NCBI RefSeq assembly: GCF_041261205.1
Contig: NZ_JBGCCH010000002.1
Location: 62,001-126,000, forward strand
Origin: Catenulispora sp. MAP5-51
Lineage (GTDB): Bacteria > Actinomycetota > Actinomycetes > Streptomycetales > Catenulisporaceae
DNA length: 64,000 nt
Direction: 5' to 3'
The notes below the pieces were generated by a model. It saw only the letters and a list, made by a program, of their open reading frames with translations, did not search any database and was not told the origin of the DNA. Positions within the stretch are counted from its first letter, which is position 1, and the number at the start of each line of letters is the position of its first letter. A program made the translations under genes and the position numbers. Shown here piece after piece: positions 25,330 through 34,300 of the stretch.

Positions 25330-27897
25330 TCAGGCCTCCGTGATCGCTCTGGCGACCGTCTGCCGTGCCGCCCGGCGGGCCGGCACCACCGCGGCCAGGA
25401 CCCCGGCCAGTGCGCCCGCCACGACGTAGATCAGCAGCTGCGTGTAAGGGATCGCCAGGCTGCCGACCCCGGTGGCCTTGGCCACCAGGTGCACCAGGGC
25501 CCAGCCGAAGCCGCCGCCCATCACGATCCCGAGCGAGACGCCCAGCACCGCCATCAGCATCGCCTCGACCATCAGCATCCGGCGCAGCTGCTGCCGGGTC
25601 AGGCCCAGCGCCCGCAGCAGCGCGCTCTCGCGAGTGCGCTCCAGCACTGACAGCGACAGGGTGTTGGCGATGCCGATCAGGGCGATCAGGATCGCCAGCC
25701 CCAGCATCGCGGTGAACATCGCGAGGATCTGGTTCAGGCTGCTGTTCAGCTGGTTCTTGTAGTCCGCGACGCTGTTCACGGTCAGCAGCGGGTCGCTGTC
25801 CACCGCGGCCTCGATCGCGGCCCGGGACGCCGCCAGCGAGACGCCGGGCCTGGCCAGCATGCTGACCGTGTCCGGGCCCTTGGACGGGAGCAGCCGCTGG
25901 AAGTCGGGCACCGAGACCGCCGCGTCCGGCATGCCGATCCCGCTGTCCTCGTAGGTGGCGACGACCTTCAGCTTCACGGTGCCGCCGTCGGCCGCGATCG
26001 CCGAGACCGTCTGCCCGACGGCCGTGTTCAGGGACTTGAGCTGGTTCTCCTGCAAGCCCACGGTGCCCGGGACCACGTCGCCGATCGAACCCTGCTTCAT
26101 GATCGGATTGATCAGCTTGCCGTAGCCGGCGGCGTCGATCGCGCCGGTGTGCTCGGACTGGCCGTTGATGGTGATCTTGCCGTCGTACTCGGCGGCCACC
26201 GTGCCCAGTTGCGGCAGGGCCTTGAGCTTGGCGACGGCGTCGGCCGGGACCGCGCGGTCCTGGTCGGCGACCACCTGGTAGTCGAACGGGAAGTGCTGCT
26301 TGATGGAGTCCGTGGCCGAGGCCTTGATGGAGGCGGTGACCACGGTGAACATCGTCACCAGCGTGATGCCGATGGTGAGCGCGGCGGTGGTGGCGGCGAC
26401 CCGGCGCGGGTTGCGGCCGGCGTTGGCCGTGGCCAGCCGGGCCGTCGGGCCGAAGACCTTGCCGGGCAGCCAGCCCAGGAACCGGATCACCGGCGAGGCG
26501 ATCACCGGGCCCAGGGCCAGCACGCCGACGAAGGTCACCATGGCGCCGACGGTCAGGACCATGAATCCGGTGCTGCGGTTCTGGTTCTGCATCCCCAGGG
26601 AGCCGATGGCGATGCCGGCGGCGGCGATCAGCAGGCCGATGGTGACGCGGACCCGGCCGGCCTTGCGCGTCACCCGGGTCTCCCCGAGCTGCGCCGACAG
26701 TGCCTGCACCGGCGCCACGCGGGTGGCGGCGCGGGCCGGCAGGACCGCCGAGCCCACGGTGAGCAGCAGGCCCAGGCTGATCGAGTACACCGCGGCGCTC
26801 GGGTTGATCACCAGGTGGTCCGTCGGCATGTTCAGCCCGGCCACGTTGAGCAGCGCGGACAGACCCTTGGACAGCCCGATGCCGGCGAAGAAGCCCGCGG
26901 TGGACGCCAAGGCCCCGAAGACGAACGCCTCGATCAGAGTGCTGCCGAACACCTGGCGGCGGGTGGCCCCGACACAACGCAGCAGGGCCAGTTCGCGGGC
27001 CCGTTGCGCGACCAGGATCTGGAAGGTGTTCTGGATCACGAGTGCCGACACCAGTGCCGCGATAATGGCGAAGACGAGCAGAAACGTGCCGAAGCCGCTG
27101 GTGTATCCGGTGGCTTTGCTGGCCAGTTCGGTCTGGAGCTGCGCGCCGGTGTAGAAGGTGTCGCCGCTGCCGTCCAGGACCGGCAGGTCCTTGAGTTCGG
27201 TGACGAGATGGTCCTGGCTCACCCCGGCGTTGGCGCGCACGGCGATCTGGTCGTACCCGGCGCTGCCGGTGACCCGCAGCGCGGTGGCGGTGTCGAAGCC
27301 GACGACCGATTCCCCGGCGTAGGTCTTGTCGGTGCTGGTGTCGAAGACGCCGACCAGGCGGAAGCTCTCCCGCTGGTCGCCGTGGTCGATCACGGTCACC
27401 TGGTCGCCGACGGCGAAGTGCTTGTCGTCGGCCGTGGACTTGTCCATGGCGATCTCGCCCGCGGCGGCCGGGGCGTGGCCGGAGGCGAAGTCGAAGTAGC
27501 CGAGCTTGGCGTCGGTCGGGAAGGAGACGCCGACCCCGGTGCCCCCGTTCTCCTTGACCAGCTTGCCGGTCTTGTCCAGCACCGGCGCCGGGCCCAGGAC
27601 CCGGCCCTCGGCCGAAGCCACGTCCGGCAGGTGCCGGACCGCGTCCAGGGCCGCCGGATCGACAGTCTTCTTGTCCTGCTGGTTCGCGATGCTGGACACC
27701 TGCAGGCCGCCGGCCGGGGTGACGGCGGCGTCGACGTTCTTGGCCTGCCGGGCGAAGCTGTCGAAGAAGGACTGCTTGATGGAGTCGGTGAAGATCAGCG
27801 TGCCGGCGACGAAGCCGACGCCGAGCAGCACGGTGATGGAGGACAGGAGCATGCGGGCTTTGTGGGCCCGCAGGTTGGCCAGAGCCGTCTTCAACAT
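25330..27897 (-). CDS. FtsX-like ABC transporter permease (MacB-type exporter)
   Basis: 855 residues. The layout is one N-terminal TM (about 16-36), a large extracytoplasmic domain, three TMs around 260-380 (first FtsX domain, with FGTFLLVFAIIAALVSALV), further TMs near 450-490, a second extracytoplasmic domain, and a C-terminal FtsX domain (about 725-850). This duplicated form is common in actinobacterial exporters of peptides, lipids or antibiotics. It starts 7 bases after the ATPase gene, so the two make one transporter. The substrate is unknown; no two-component system is adjacent. Confidence 0.9.
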   Translation of the reverse strand: MLKTALANLRAHKARMLLSSITVLLGVGFVAGTLIFTDSIKQSFFDSFARQAKNVDAAVTPAGGLQVSSIANQQDKKTVDPAALDAVRHLPDVASAEGRVLGPAPVLDKTGKLVKENGGTGVGVSFPTDAKLGYFDFASGHAPAAAGEIAMDKSTADDKHFAVGDQVTVIDHGDQRESFRLVGVFDTSTDKTYAGESVVGFDTATALRVTGSAGYDQIAVRANAGVSQDHLVTELKDLPVLDGSGDTFYTGAQLQTELASKATGYTSGFGTFLLVFAIIAALVSALVIQNTFQILVAQRARELALLRCVGATRRQVFGSTLIEAFVFGALASTAGFFAGIGLSKGLSALLNVAGLNMPTDHLVINPSAAVYSISLGLLLTVGSAVLPARAATRVAPVQALSAQLGETRVTRKAGRVRVTIGLLIAAAGIAIGSLGMQNQNRSTGFMVLTVGAMVTFVGVLALGPVIASPVIRFLGWLPGKVFGPTARLATANAGRNPRRVAATTAALTIGITLVTMFTVVTASIKASATDSIKQHFPFDYQVVADQDRAVPADAVAKLKALPQLGTVAAEYDGKITINGQSEHTGAIDAAGYGKLINPIMKQGSIGDVVPGTVGLQENQLKSLNTAVGQTVSAIAADGGTVKLKVVATYEDSGIGMPDAAVSVPDFQRLLPSKGPDTVSMLARPGVSLAASRAAIEAAVDSDPLLTVNSVADYKNQLNSSLNQILAMFTAMLGLAILIALIGIANTLSLSVLERTRESALLRALGLTRQQLRRMLMVEAMLMAVLGVSLGIVMGGGFGWALVHLVAKATGVGSLAIPYTQLLIYVVAGALAGVLAAVVPARRAARQTVARAITEA

Positions 27898-27904
27898 CGC
27901 GGTC

Positions 27905-28699
27905 TCACTCCCCGGCCGCGACGCGGTCCGGCCGGATCGTGCGCAGCTGCGCGGTCACCGAGTCCGGAGTCGGGGACAGCAGGTCGCCGCGCATCACGCC
28001 GTCGGCCAGGAACACCACACGGTCGGCCGCGCAGGCCGCGGTGGTGTCGTGGGTGACCATCACGACGGTCTGGCCCAGCTCGCGCACGCTCATCCGCAGG
28101 AACGCCAGCACCTCGGCGCCGGACCGGGAGTCCAGGTTCCCGGTCGGCTCGTCGGCGAACACCACCTCCGGCCGGCTCATCAGCGCCCGCGCGCAGGCCA
28201 CGCGCTGCTGCTGGCCGCCGGAGAGCTCGCCGGGCCGGTGCTTGAGCCGCCCGCCCAGGTCCAGGACCTCGATCACCTGGTCCCACCACTGCTTCGGCGG
28301 CTTCAGGCCGGCCAGGTCCAGCGGCAGCAGGATGTTCTGCTCGGCGGTGAGCGTGGGCAGCAGGTTGAAGGACTGGAAGATGAAGCCGATCCGGCGGCGG
28401 CGCAGCAGCGTCAGGGCCTTGTCGTTCAGCTTGGTCAGCTCCACCCCGCCGATCTGCACCGAGCCGGCCGAGGCGGTGTCCAGGCCGGCCAGGCAGTGCA
28501 TCAGCGTGGACTTGCCGGACCCGGACGGACCCATGATCGCGGTGAACTCCCCCTGGCCGAAGCCGACGGTGACGCCGGCCAGCGCGCGGACCGCGGTGGC
28601 GCCGGAACCGTAGGTCTTGACGAGGTCGCGGGCCAGGACGGCGTAGCCGCTCTCGGCGGCCGCTGGGCCTTCTCGGAACGCTCGGGTGGTGGCGGACAT
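27905..28699 (-). CDS. ABC transporter ATP-binding protein (MacB/LolD type)
   Basis: 264 residues from ATG 28699, which has GGAGGGG upstream. Walker A MGPSGSGKSTLMH, Q-loop IFQSFNLLP, signature LSGGQQQR, Walker B VVFADEPTG and H-loop MVTHD are all intact. The NLLPTLTAEQN segment is typical of the lipoprotein/antimicrobial-peptide exporter class. It energises the permease encoded immediately downstream. Confidence 0.93.
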   Translation of the reverse strand: MSATTRAFREGPAAAESGYAVLARDLVKTYGSGATAVRALAGVTVGFGQGEFTAIMGPSGSGKSTLMHCLAGLDTASAGSVQIGGVELTKLNDKALTLLRRRRIGFIFQSFNLLPTLTAEQNILLPLDLAGLKPPKQWWDQVIEVLDLGGRLKHRPGELSGGQQQRVACARALMSRPEVVFADEPTGNLDSRSGAEVLAFLRMSVRELGQTVVMVTHDTTAACAADRVVFLADGVMRGDLLSPTPDSVTAQLRTIRPDRVAAGE

Positions 28700-29070
28700 G
28701 GAAAACCCCTCCGGAAAACGTGGTGTGGGTGCTGCTGGTGCGGGCGGGCGGGCCTTCCGGGCCCAAGAAAACGGTAAGAACCGGCAGGGGTCCCGGTCGT
28801 CGGCCGACGGGCTTGTCCCGGGGTAGTCACCTGGCGGTGATCCGGGCGGGCCGCGTACGACTCGAGGCTGGGGGGTGGCTGCGACTTCAGTCGCGCCTGG
28901 CCCGGCGACAGGCACTTGACCTGCGACGATGCCGACTCTCCCGAAAGCCCCGCCGAACGCCGGACGTTCTGGTCCGGAGCCACTCGTCCGAGTGATCTCT
29001 GTCGCGAAAGTGCTGATCACGTCGCCCGGGCGGGCTTACGCTCGGGGCGCTGCCGACTCCGGGAGGGACC
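28700..29070. other. 371-base divergent intergenic region
   Basis: It holds the promoters of the ABC exporter (minus) and the Cys-rich protein (plus). No gene is supported. A perfect short palindrome GCGACT-tc-AGTCGC lies at 28881-28894 and could be an operator of the exporter, but no regulator is adjacent. Confidence 0.45.
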
Positions 29071-29475
29071 ATGCGACGGTGTCAGCATTCCTGCGGCTGC
29101 GAGGGGAACGCGGTCGGGCGCGACCCCGACAGCGGCCTGCTGCTGTGCGCCGCGTGCCTGGGGCGCTCGATCCTGGGGACCGACTGCTCGCGGGCGCGCA
29201 AGTACTTCGGGCACCGGCCGGTGCGGTTCGTGAACGCGGCGTGGACCGAACCGGCGCCGCTGCGGGACGGGGACCGGTCGCGGGTGCCGGAGGGGTTCGA
29301 GGTGTTCCTCACGGTGCGCACCGAGCCGGGAGCGGCGGCGTGGGACTTCCTGCCGCTGGCCCGCATCGGGGCCCGCTTGGCGACGAACCCGCAGCGTCCG
29401 CCGAAGGATCCGCCCCCGGGACCCCTGCCGCCGCCACCCGCGCGGCCGGTGCAGCCCAACCCGCCGCGACGCTGA
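29071..29475 (+). CDS. Hypothetical Cys-rich protein
   Basis: 134 residues. The first 40 contain six cysteines (MRRCQHSCGCEGNAVG, LLLCAACLGRS, TDC), which could bind a metal. The middle is mixed; the C-terminus is Pro-rich (PPPGPLPPPPARPVQP). No family is recognised. High third-position GC and a clean start support a real gene. No signal peptide. Confidence 0.55.
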   Translation: MRRCQHSCGCEGNAVGRDPDSGLLLCAACLGRSILGTDCSRARKYFGHRPVRFVNAAWTEPAPLRDGDRSRVPEGFEVFLTVRTEPGAAAWDFLPLARIGARLATNPQRPPKDPPPGPLPPPPARPVQPNPPRR

Positions 29476-29596
29476 GCCGACGCCCTCCGGAGGACGTCCC
29501 GCCCGCGATGCCCGTTAGGGGTTCCGACACCTGTTCGACCGGCTGCGCGAAGGCTAGCCTTACGAGAAATCAGAGCTTTCAGTCGCAGGGGTGGAC

Positions 29597-30277
29597 GTGA
29601 CGAGCGAGTCGGGCGGCGGTGCGACCGGCGACGGCCGGCACCGCGGCCGCTTCACCAGGCACGCCAAGACCGTCGGCGTGGCCGTCACCGGCATCGCGGC
29701 CCTGCTCGTCGCGGTCGCCGGCATGACCACCCTGGTGTGCCGCGACCCCGAGGGCGACCCCGCCTCGGCGGTGACCACGACCGTGGCCGGCCCCCAGGGC
29801 CCCCAGGACCCCCGCGACCCGACGCCGACGCCCAGCCCCACGCCTCCCCCGGCGTCCACCAGCGCGGCCCCCGTGACCCTCCGCAGCACACCCCCGGCGC
29901 CGGCGGCACAGTGGGCCGGCGACGTCCAGGTCGGCTCGCTCGGGTACACCCTGACCACCGTCCCACCCAGCCCGGACCAGTCCGGCACCCCCGACATCAC
30001 CGCCTCGTTCGACGGCACCTTCTTCGCCCGCCTCGGAGCCGCGCGCTGGACCGCGACGGCGGCGCCGAGCCCCCGCGCGTGCGCGCCGCTGATACTGGCG
30101 CAGAACATGACGCATGTGACGGCGGTGCCGGGAGACGTGTACTGCGTCCGTGTGGCGCACAGCGCGCGGAACCCCGGGGACCAGTACGCGGCGGTGCTGA
30201 TCATCGGGCAGGGACGGGATGCGACGGACTTTCCCTACGTGCGGATCCACGCGACGGTGTGGGCTGACCAGCAGTGA
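29597..30277 (+). CDS. Membrane-anchored extracytoplasmic protein, unknown function
   Basis: About 226 residues. A polar N-terminus is followed by one TM segment (VGVAVTGIAALLVAVAGMTTLV), a Thr/Pro-rich linker, then a compact domain of about 120 residues with SLGYTLTTVPPSPDQ and VPGDVYCVRVAHS and two cysteines (in PRACAP and VYCVR) that may pair. GTG 29597 has AGGGG five bases upstream; GTG 29591 is the alternative. No family is recognised. The neighbouring tRNA gene lies on the opposite strand. Confidence 0.6.
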   Translation: MTSESGGGATGDGRHRGRFTRHAKTVGVAVTGIAALLVAVAGMTTLVCRDPEGDPASAVTTTVAGPQGPQDPRDPTPTPSPTPPPASTSAAPVTLRSTPPAPAAQWAGDVQVGSLGYTLTTVPPSPDQSGTPDITASFDGTFFARLGAARWTATAAPSPRACAPLILAQNMTHVTAVPGDVYCVRVAHSARNPGDQYAAVLIIGQGRDATDFPYVRIHATVWADQQ

Positions 30278-30306
30278 TGGCTGTGCCCAGGGGAGCCGTA
30301 CCGAAG

Positions 30307-30379
30307 AGCCGCTGAGGGGACTCGAACCCCTAACCGCCTGTTTACAAGACAGGTGCGCTGCCAATTGCGCCACAGCGGC
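30307..30379 (-). tRNA. tRNA-Thr (anticodon UGU)
   Basis: 73 nt on the minus strand. Acceptor GCCGCTG / CAGCGGC with discriminator T; U8; D-stem GCGC/GCGC; anticodon stem CCTGT/ACAGG with loop CTTGTAA, giving anticodon TGT; T-arm AGGGG-TTCGAGT-CCCCT. CCA is not encoded. No integrase or repeat suggests it is used as an attachment site. Confidence 0.95.
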
Positions 30380-30477
30380 TGGACCGGATGACCGGCGTGC
30401 CGATCTGATCCGCCGCCATGGTACCCAACCGAGCGGGGGTTGCCCCAGTCCGTTTCAGCGTCTGCCACCATTGACGG

Positions 30478-31203
30478 ATGTCCAGCACCCAGAATCGCCT
30501 CATCGCCGCCTGTGACGGCGCCACCAAAGGGAACCCCGGTCCGTCGGCGTGGGCGTGGGTCCTGGCTGATGCGGAGGGGGCTGTTCTGCGGTGGCGGTCG
30601 GGGCCTTTGGGGCACGCGACCAACAACATCGCCGAGCTGACCGCTTTGCGGGAGCTGCTGGTGGAGGTGGGGGCCGGGGCCCGGGTGGAGGCTCGGCTGG
30701 ATTCGCAGTACACGATCAACGCCGTGACCAAGTGGCTGCCCGCCTGGAAGAAGAACGGGTGGATGACCGCCGGGAAGAAGCCGGTGGCCAACGCCGATCT
30801 GATCCGGGAGATCGACGCCCTGCTGGGCAGCCGGGACGTCGTGTTCGTGCACGTCGCCGCGCACCAGGTGAACGGCGATCCGTACAACGACCTCGCCGAC
30901 CGCGCCGCGAGCGCCTCCGCCGTCAGCCAGCAGCCGCTGGCCGGGACGGACGCCTCGCAGGTGCCGGGAACGCCGGACCGGCCCGCCGGAAGCGGCCGGG
31001 CGAGCAGCGGCGGCAGTGGCGGTGGCGGTAGCAGGTCCAACAGCGGCAGCAGCAGCAAGAGCAACGGCGACTCGAAGCCGAAGAAGGCCTTCACCATCCA
31101 GGCCAAGTTCGCCGGCACCTGCTCCTGCGGCCAGGGCTACGACGCCGGCGAGAAGATCACCAAGCTCGACAGCGGACGCTGGGGCCATCCGGCCTGCGCA
31201 TGA
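30478..31203 (+). CDS. RNase HI with an extra C-terminal domain
   Basis: 241 residues. The N-terminal 145 form an RNase HI core with the catalytic set Asp13 (ACDGATKGNPG), Glu53 (NIAELTAL), Asp75 (LDSQYTI), His129 and Asp138 (AAHQVNGDPYNDLAD). It removes RNA from RNA-DNA hybrids. A Gly/Ser-rich linker (about 155-200) leads to a compact 35-residue domain (FTIQAKFAGTCSCGQGYDAG ... WGHPAC) with three cysteines and one histidine that could bind zinc. This tail is absent from ordinary RNase HI. Confidence 0.88.
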   Translation: MSSTQNRLIAACDGATKGNPGPSAWAWVLADAEGAVLRWRSGPLGHATNNIAELTALRELLVEVGAGARVEARLDSQYTINAVTKWLPAWKKNGWMTAGKKPVANADLIREIDALLGSRDVVFVHVAAHQVNGDPYNDLADRAASASAVSQQPLAGTDASQVPGTPDRPAGSGRASSGGSGGGGSRSNSGSSSKSNGDSKPKKAFTIQAKFAGTCSCGQGYDAGEKITKLDSGRWGHPACA

Positions 31204-31257
31204 CGCGGCGGTGGTGAGAAACCGCATCCCAACGAGAACGCCGAAGACGCCGAAGAC

Positions 31258-31297
31258 GCTGACGGCGGCCGAGGCCCCAGCCCCGGCCGCCGTCAGC
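31258..31297. terminator. Bidirectional hairpin terminator
   Basis: Perfect 13-bp arms GCTGACGGCGGCC / GGCCGCCGTCAGC around a 14-base loop, between the convergent RNase HI and T7SS ATPase genes. Confidence 0.8.
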
Positions 31298-31331
31298 GGA
31301 CCACTTTCAGCGAACCACCATCAACCCCGCC

Positions 31332-34300
31332 TCACTCCGCGGGCACCTGAACCGTCCGCACCTCGCCGTCGCCGAGGTGCAGCAGCGCGCGCCCGGCCTG
31401 GATCTGGCCGCCGACCTGGCCGCGGCTGACCCGCACCCCGATCAGGTCGCCGTCCATCGGCGACTGCGGCGAGAGCAGCGCGCCGCGCCGGCCGCGACGG
31501 GCGTCGACGTGCCAGCCGCTGAAGCCGGTGTTCAGGTCCTCGGCGCTGCCCGCGATGACCAGGGCCTGGCCGCGGTCGCCGCCCTGGCTGATCAGGTCGC
31601 GCAGGACGCTGCCGGCCGGGGCCTCCTTGAGCATCTCCGCGTCGTCGATCAGGACGCAGACCGGGTGGCCGCCGGCGGCGTCCAGGGCCGAGCGCAGCTC
31701 CTCCTCGCCGAGGTCGGAGCTCTCGAAGACGGCCAGGACGCCGCGCTCGCCGGCCATCTTGCGCAGCGGCGAGTTGCGCGGGGCCACGAGGATCACCTGC
31801 GAGCCCTGGACCACCAGGGTGCGGGCCATCATCACCAGCATCGTGGAGCGGCCGGACTTGGGGGGACCGGCGATCAGGAACGCCGGGACGCCGTCGCCGA
31901 GGTCGGGGCCGGCCCCGATCAGCTCGTCGCCGCCGACGCCGGCCAGGGCCCACAGCGGCCGGCCCTGCGAGGCCTCGTCGCGCAGCTCCCAGGCCTCGGC
32001 CAGGGTGATGCGGTTGGGCAGGACGTCCACCCGGAACGGCCGGCGGGCGCGCGGGATCTGCGCGTCGCGGGCCCGGGCCTGCTCGGCGATCGCCGCCAGG
32101 GCCGCGGCCTGCGCCTGGCCGGAGCCGTCCGGCGTGAGCAGCGCGACCTGGGTCTCCAGGCCGGACTCCGAGCGGAAGGCGCGGCCGGCGGCGATCTCGT
32201 CCGGGATCTTGCGCGGGTGCAGGCCGATCAGTCCGAAGTCGGACTTGTCCGGGAGCCGGAAGGACATCTTGTCCTCGGTCAGCGAGGCGATGCGGCCGGA
32301 GAGCACCAGGCGGTCGCCGGTCATGATGACGTGCACGCCGGCGCCCTGGCCCTCGCGCATGATCTTCATGATCTGGTCGGTGAGCACGCCGCCGTCGAGC
32401 TCGCCGAGCGAGCCCAGGAAGCCGTCCCAGCGGTCCAGGAACACCACGATGTGCGGCAGCTTCTGGTCCGCCGGCACCGACATGCGCTGCTCGATGATGC
32501 TGGCGTAGCCCTGCGAGGCCAGCTTCTCCTGGCGGTCGGTGATCTCCTGCATCAGGCGGTTGATCAGCCGGGTGGCGCGCTCGGACTGCTGCCGCTGCAC
32601 CACCGCGCCGCAGTGCGGCAGCGCGGTCAGCGGGAGCAGGGCGCCGGAGCCGCAGTCGATGCCGTAGATGTGGACGTCGGCCGTGGACTGGGTGAGCGCG
32701 ATCGCGCCGGCCATCGTGCGCAGCAGCTGCGAGCGGCCCGAGCGGGGCGCGCCGGCGATGAGCATGTGGCCCAGGGAGGCGAAGTCCAGCACCGCCGCGC
32801 GCCGCGCCTGCAGCGACGGCAGGTCGTCGATGCCCCACGGGATCGGCGCCAGGTCGTGGCCGCCGTGCCGGCGCACCGGGGGCACGTCCGACAGCAGCAC
32901 CGTGTCCTGCAGAGCCGGCAACCACGGCGAGTGCTGCGGCGGGATCTGCATCGCGGCGTTCGCCTCGCGGATCGCGTCGACCAGCACCTTCAGGTCGGTG
33001 ATCTCCGCGTCGTCCTCGACCTTGGGGCCCTCGGGCTTCTTCGGCGGCGCGGCCGCCAGCCCCGGCCAGTCCAGCCGGGTGCTCCACACCGAGGACTGCG
33101 ACACCACGTTGGCGCCGGGGCGCCGCCCGCCGACGCGTCCGGCCTGGAACGGCACCAGCGAGTTGGCACCGAGCCGCACATAGGCGCGGCCGGGCGTCGA
33201 CTTGGAGATGAAGCCGGCCGAGGGGTCGTCGATGACGTCCGTGGACTCGTTGCCGTCGGTAACGCGCAGCGCGATCCGCAGGTTGGTGTTGGCCCGGATC
33301 TCCGGCGAGACCACACCGGAGGGTCGCTGCGTGGCCAGCAGCAGGTGGATGCCCAGCGAACGACCCCGCTGGGCGATGTTCACCAGGCCCGTGACGAAGT
33401 CCGGCAGCTCGCGGACCATCGAGGCGAACTCGTCGATCACGATCAGCAGCCGCGGCATCGGCGACAGGTGCGTGTTCTTCTTCCTGATGTCGCCGTAGTC
33501 CTCGATGTCCTTGGCGCCGGCCTCGGCCAGGATGTGCTCCCGCCGCTTCAGCTCCGCGCCCAACGACTCCAGGGCCCGCTCCACCAGGTGGTTGTCCAGG
33601 TCGGTGACCATACCCACGGTATGCGGCAACTGGACACAGTCCTTGAACGCCGAACCGCCCTTGTAGTCCACCAGCACGAACGTCATCGCGGTCGGCTTGT
33701 TGGCCACCGCCAGCGAGGCCACGATCGTCTGCAGCAGCTCGGACTTGCCGGCGCCGGTGGTACCGGCGATCAGGCCGTGCGGGCCGTCGCGGCGGATGTC
33801 GATGCCGAACGGGCCGTCGAAGGACTCGCCCAGCATCGCCATCGTGGTCTCGCCGCCCATGGTCCAGCGCGCGGCGATGGCCTGGCTGGTCGGCGGCTCC
33901 AGGCCCAGCACGTCCAGCAGGCGCGCCGAGTTCGGGATGCCGCTGGCCTCCTCGTTGCCGGAGACGTCGCGCACCGCGGCCAGGCCGCGCACCAGGCGCT
34001 GGCACCACACCGGGGACACCGCGTCGGGGCGCACGCCGCGCAGCATGTCGCTGCCGACCTGCTGCACCCGCAGGCCCTGCGGCTCCACGACCACGATGGC
34101 CTGGCACTCGCCGGGCAGGAAGCGGTCCTCGCCGTCCAGGCAGATGGAACGGATGCCGACCATCGGGCCCTGCTGCAGGACCTGGATCATGCCGGGCATC
34201 GAGCGCAGCCGGCGCGAGCCGTCCAGGATCACCACGATGTCGGGGTCCTTGAACGTGAGGTTCTCGCCGCCGCTGGCGGCGTGCTCCTTCATGCGGAAGC

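Noticed and set aside
30307..30379. tRNA-Thr as an integration site of a mobile element
   Set aside because: No integrase, no direct repeat of the tRNA 3' end and ordinary housekeeping genes on both sides.
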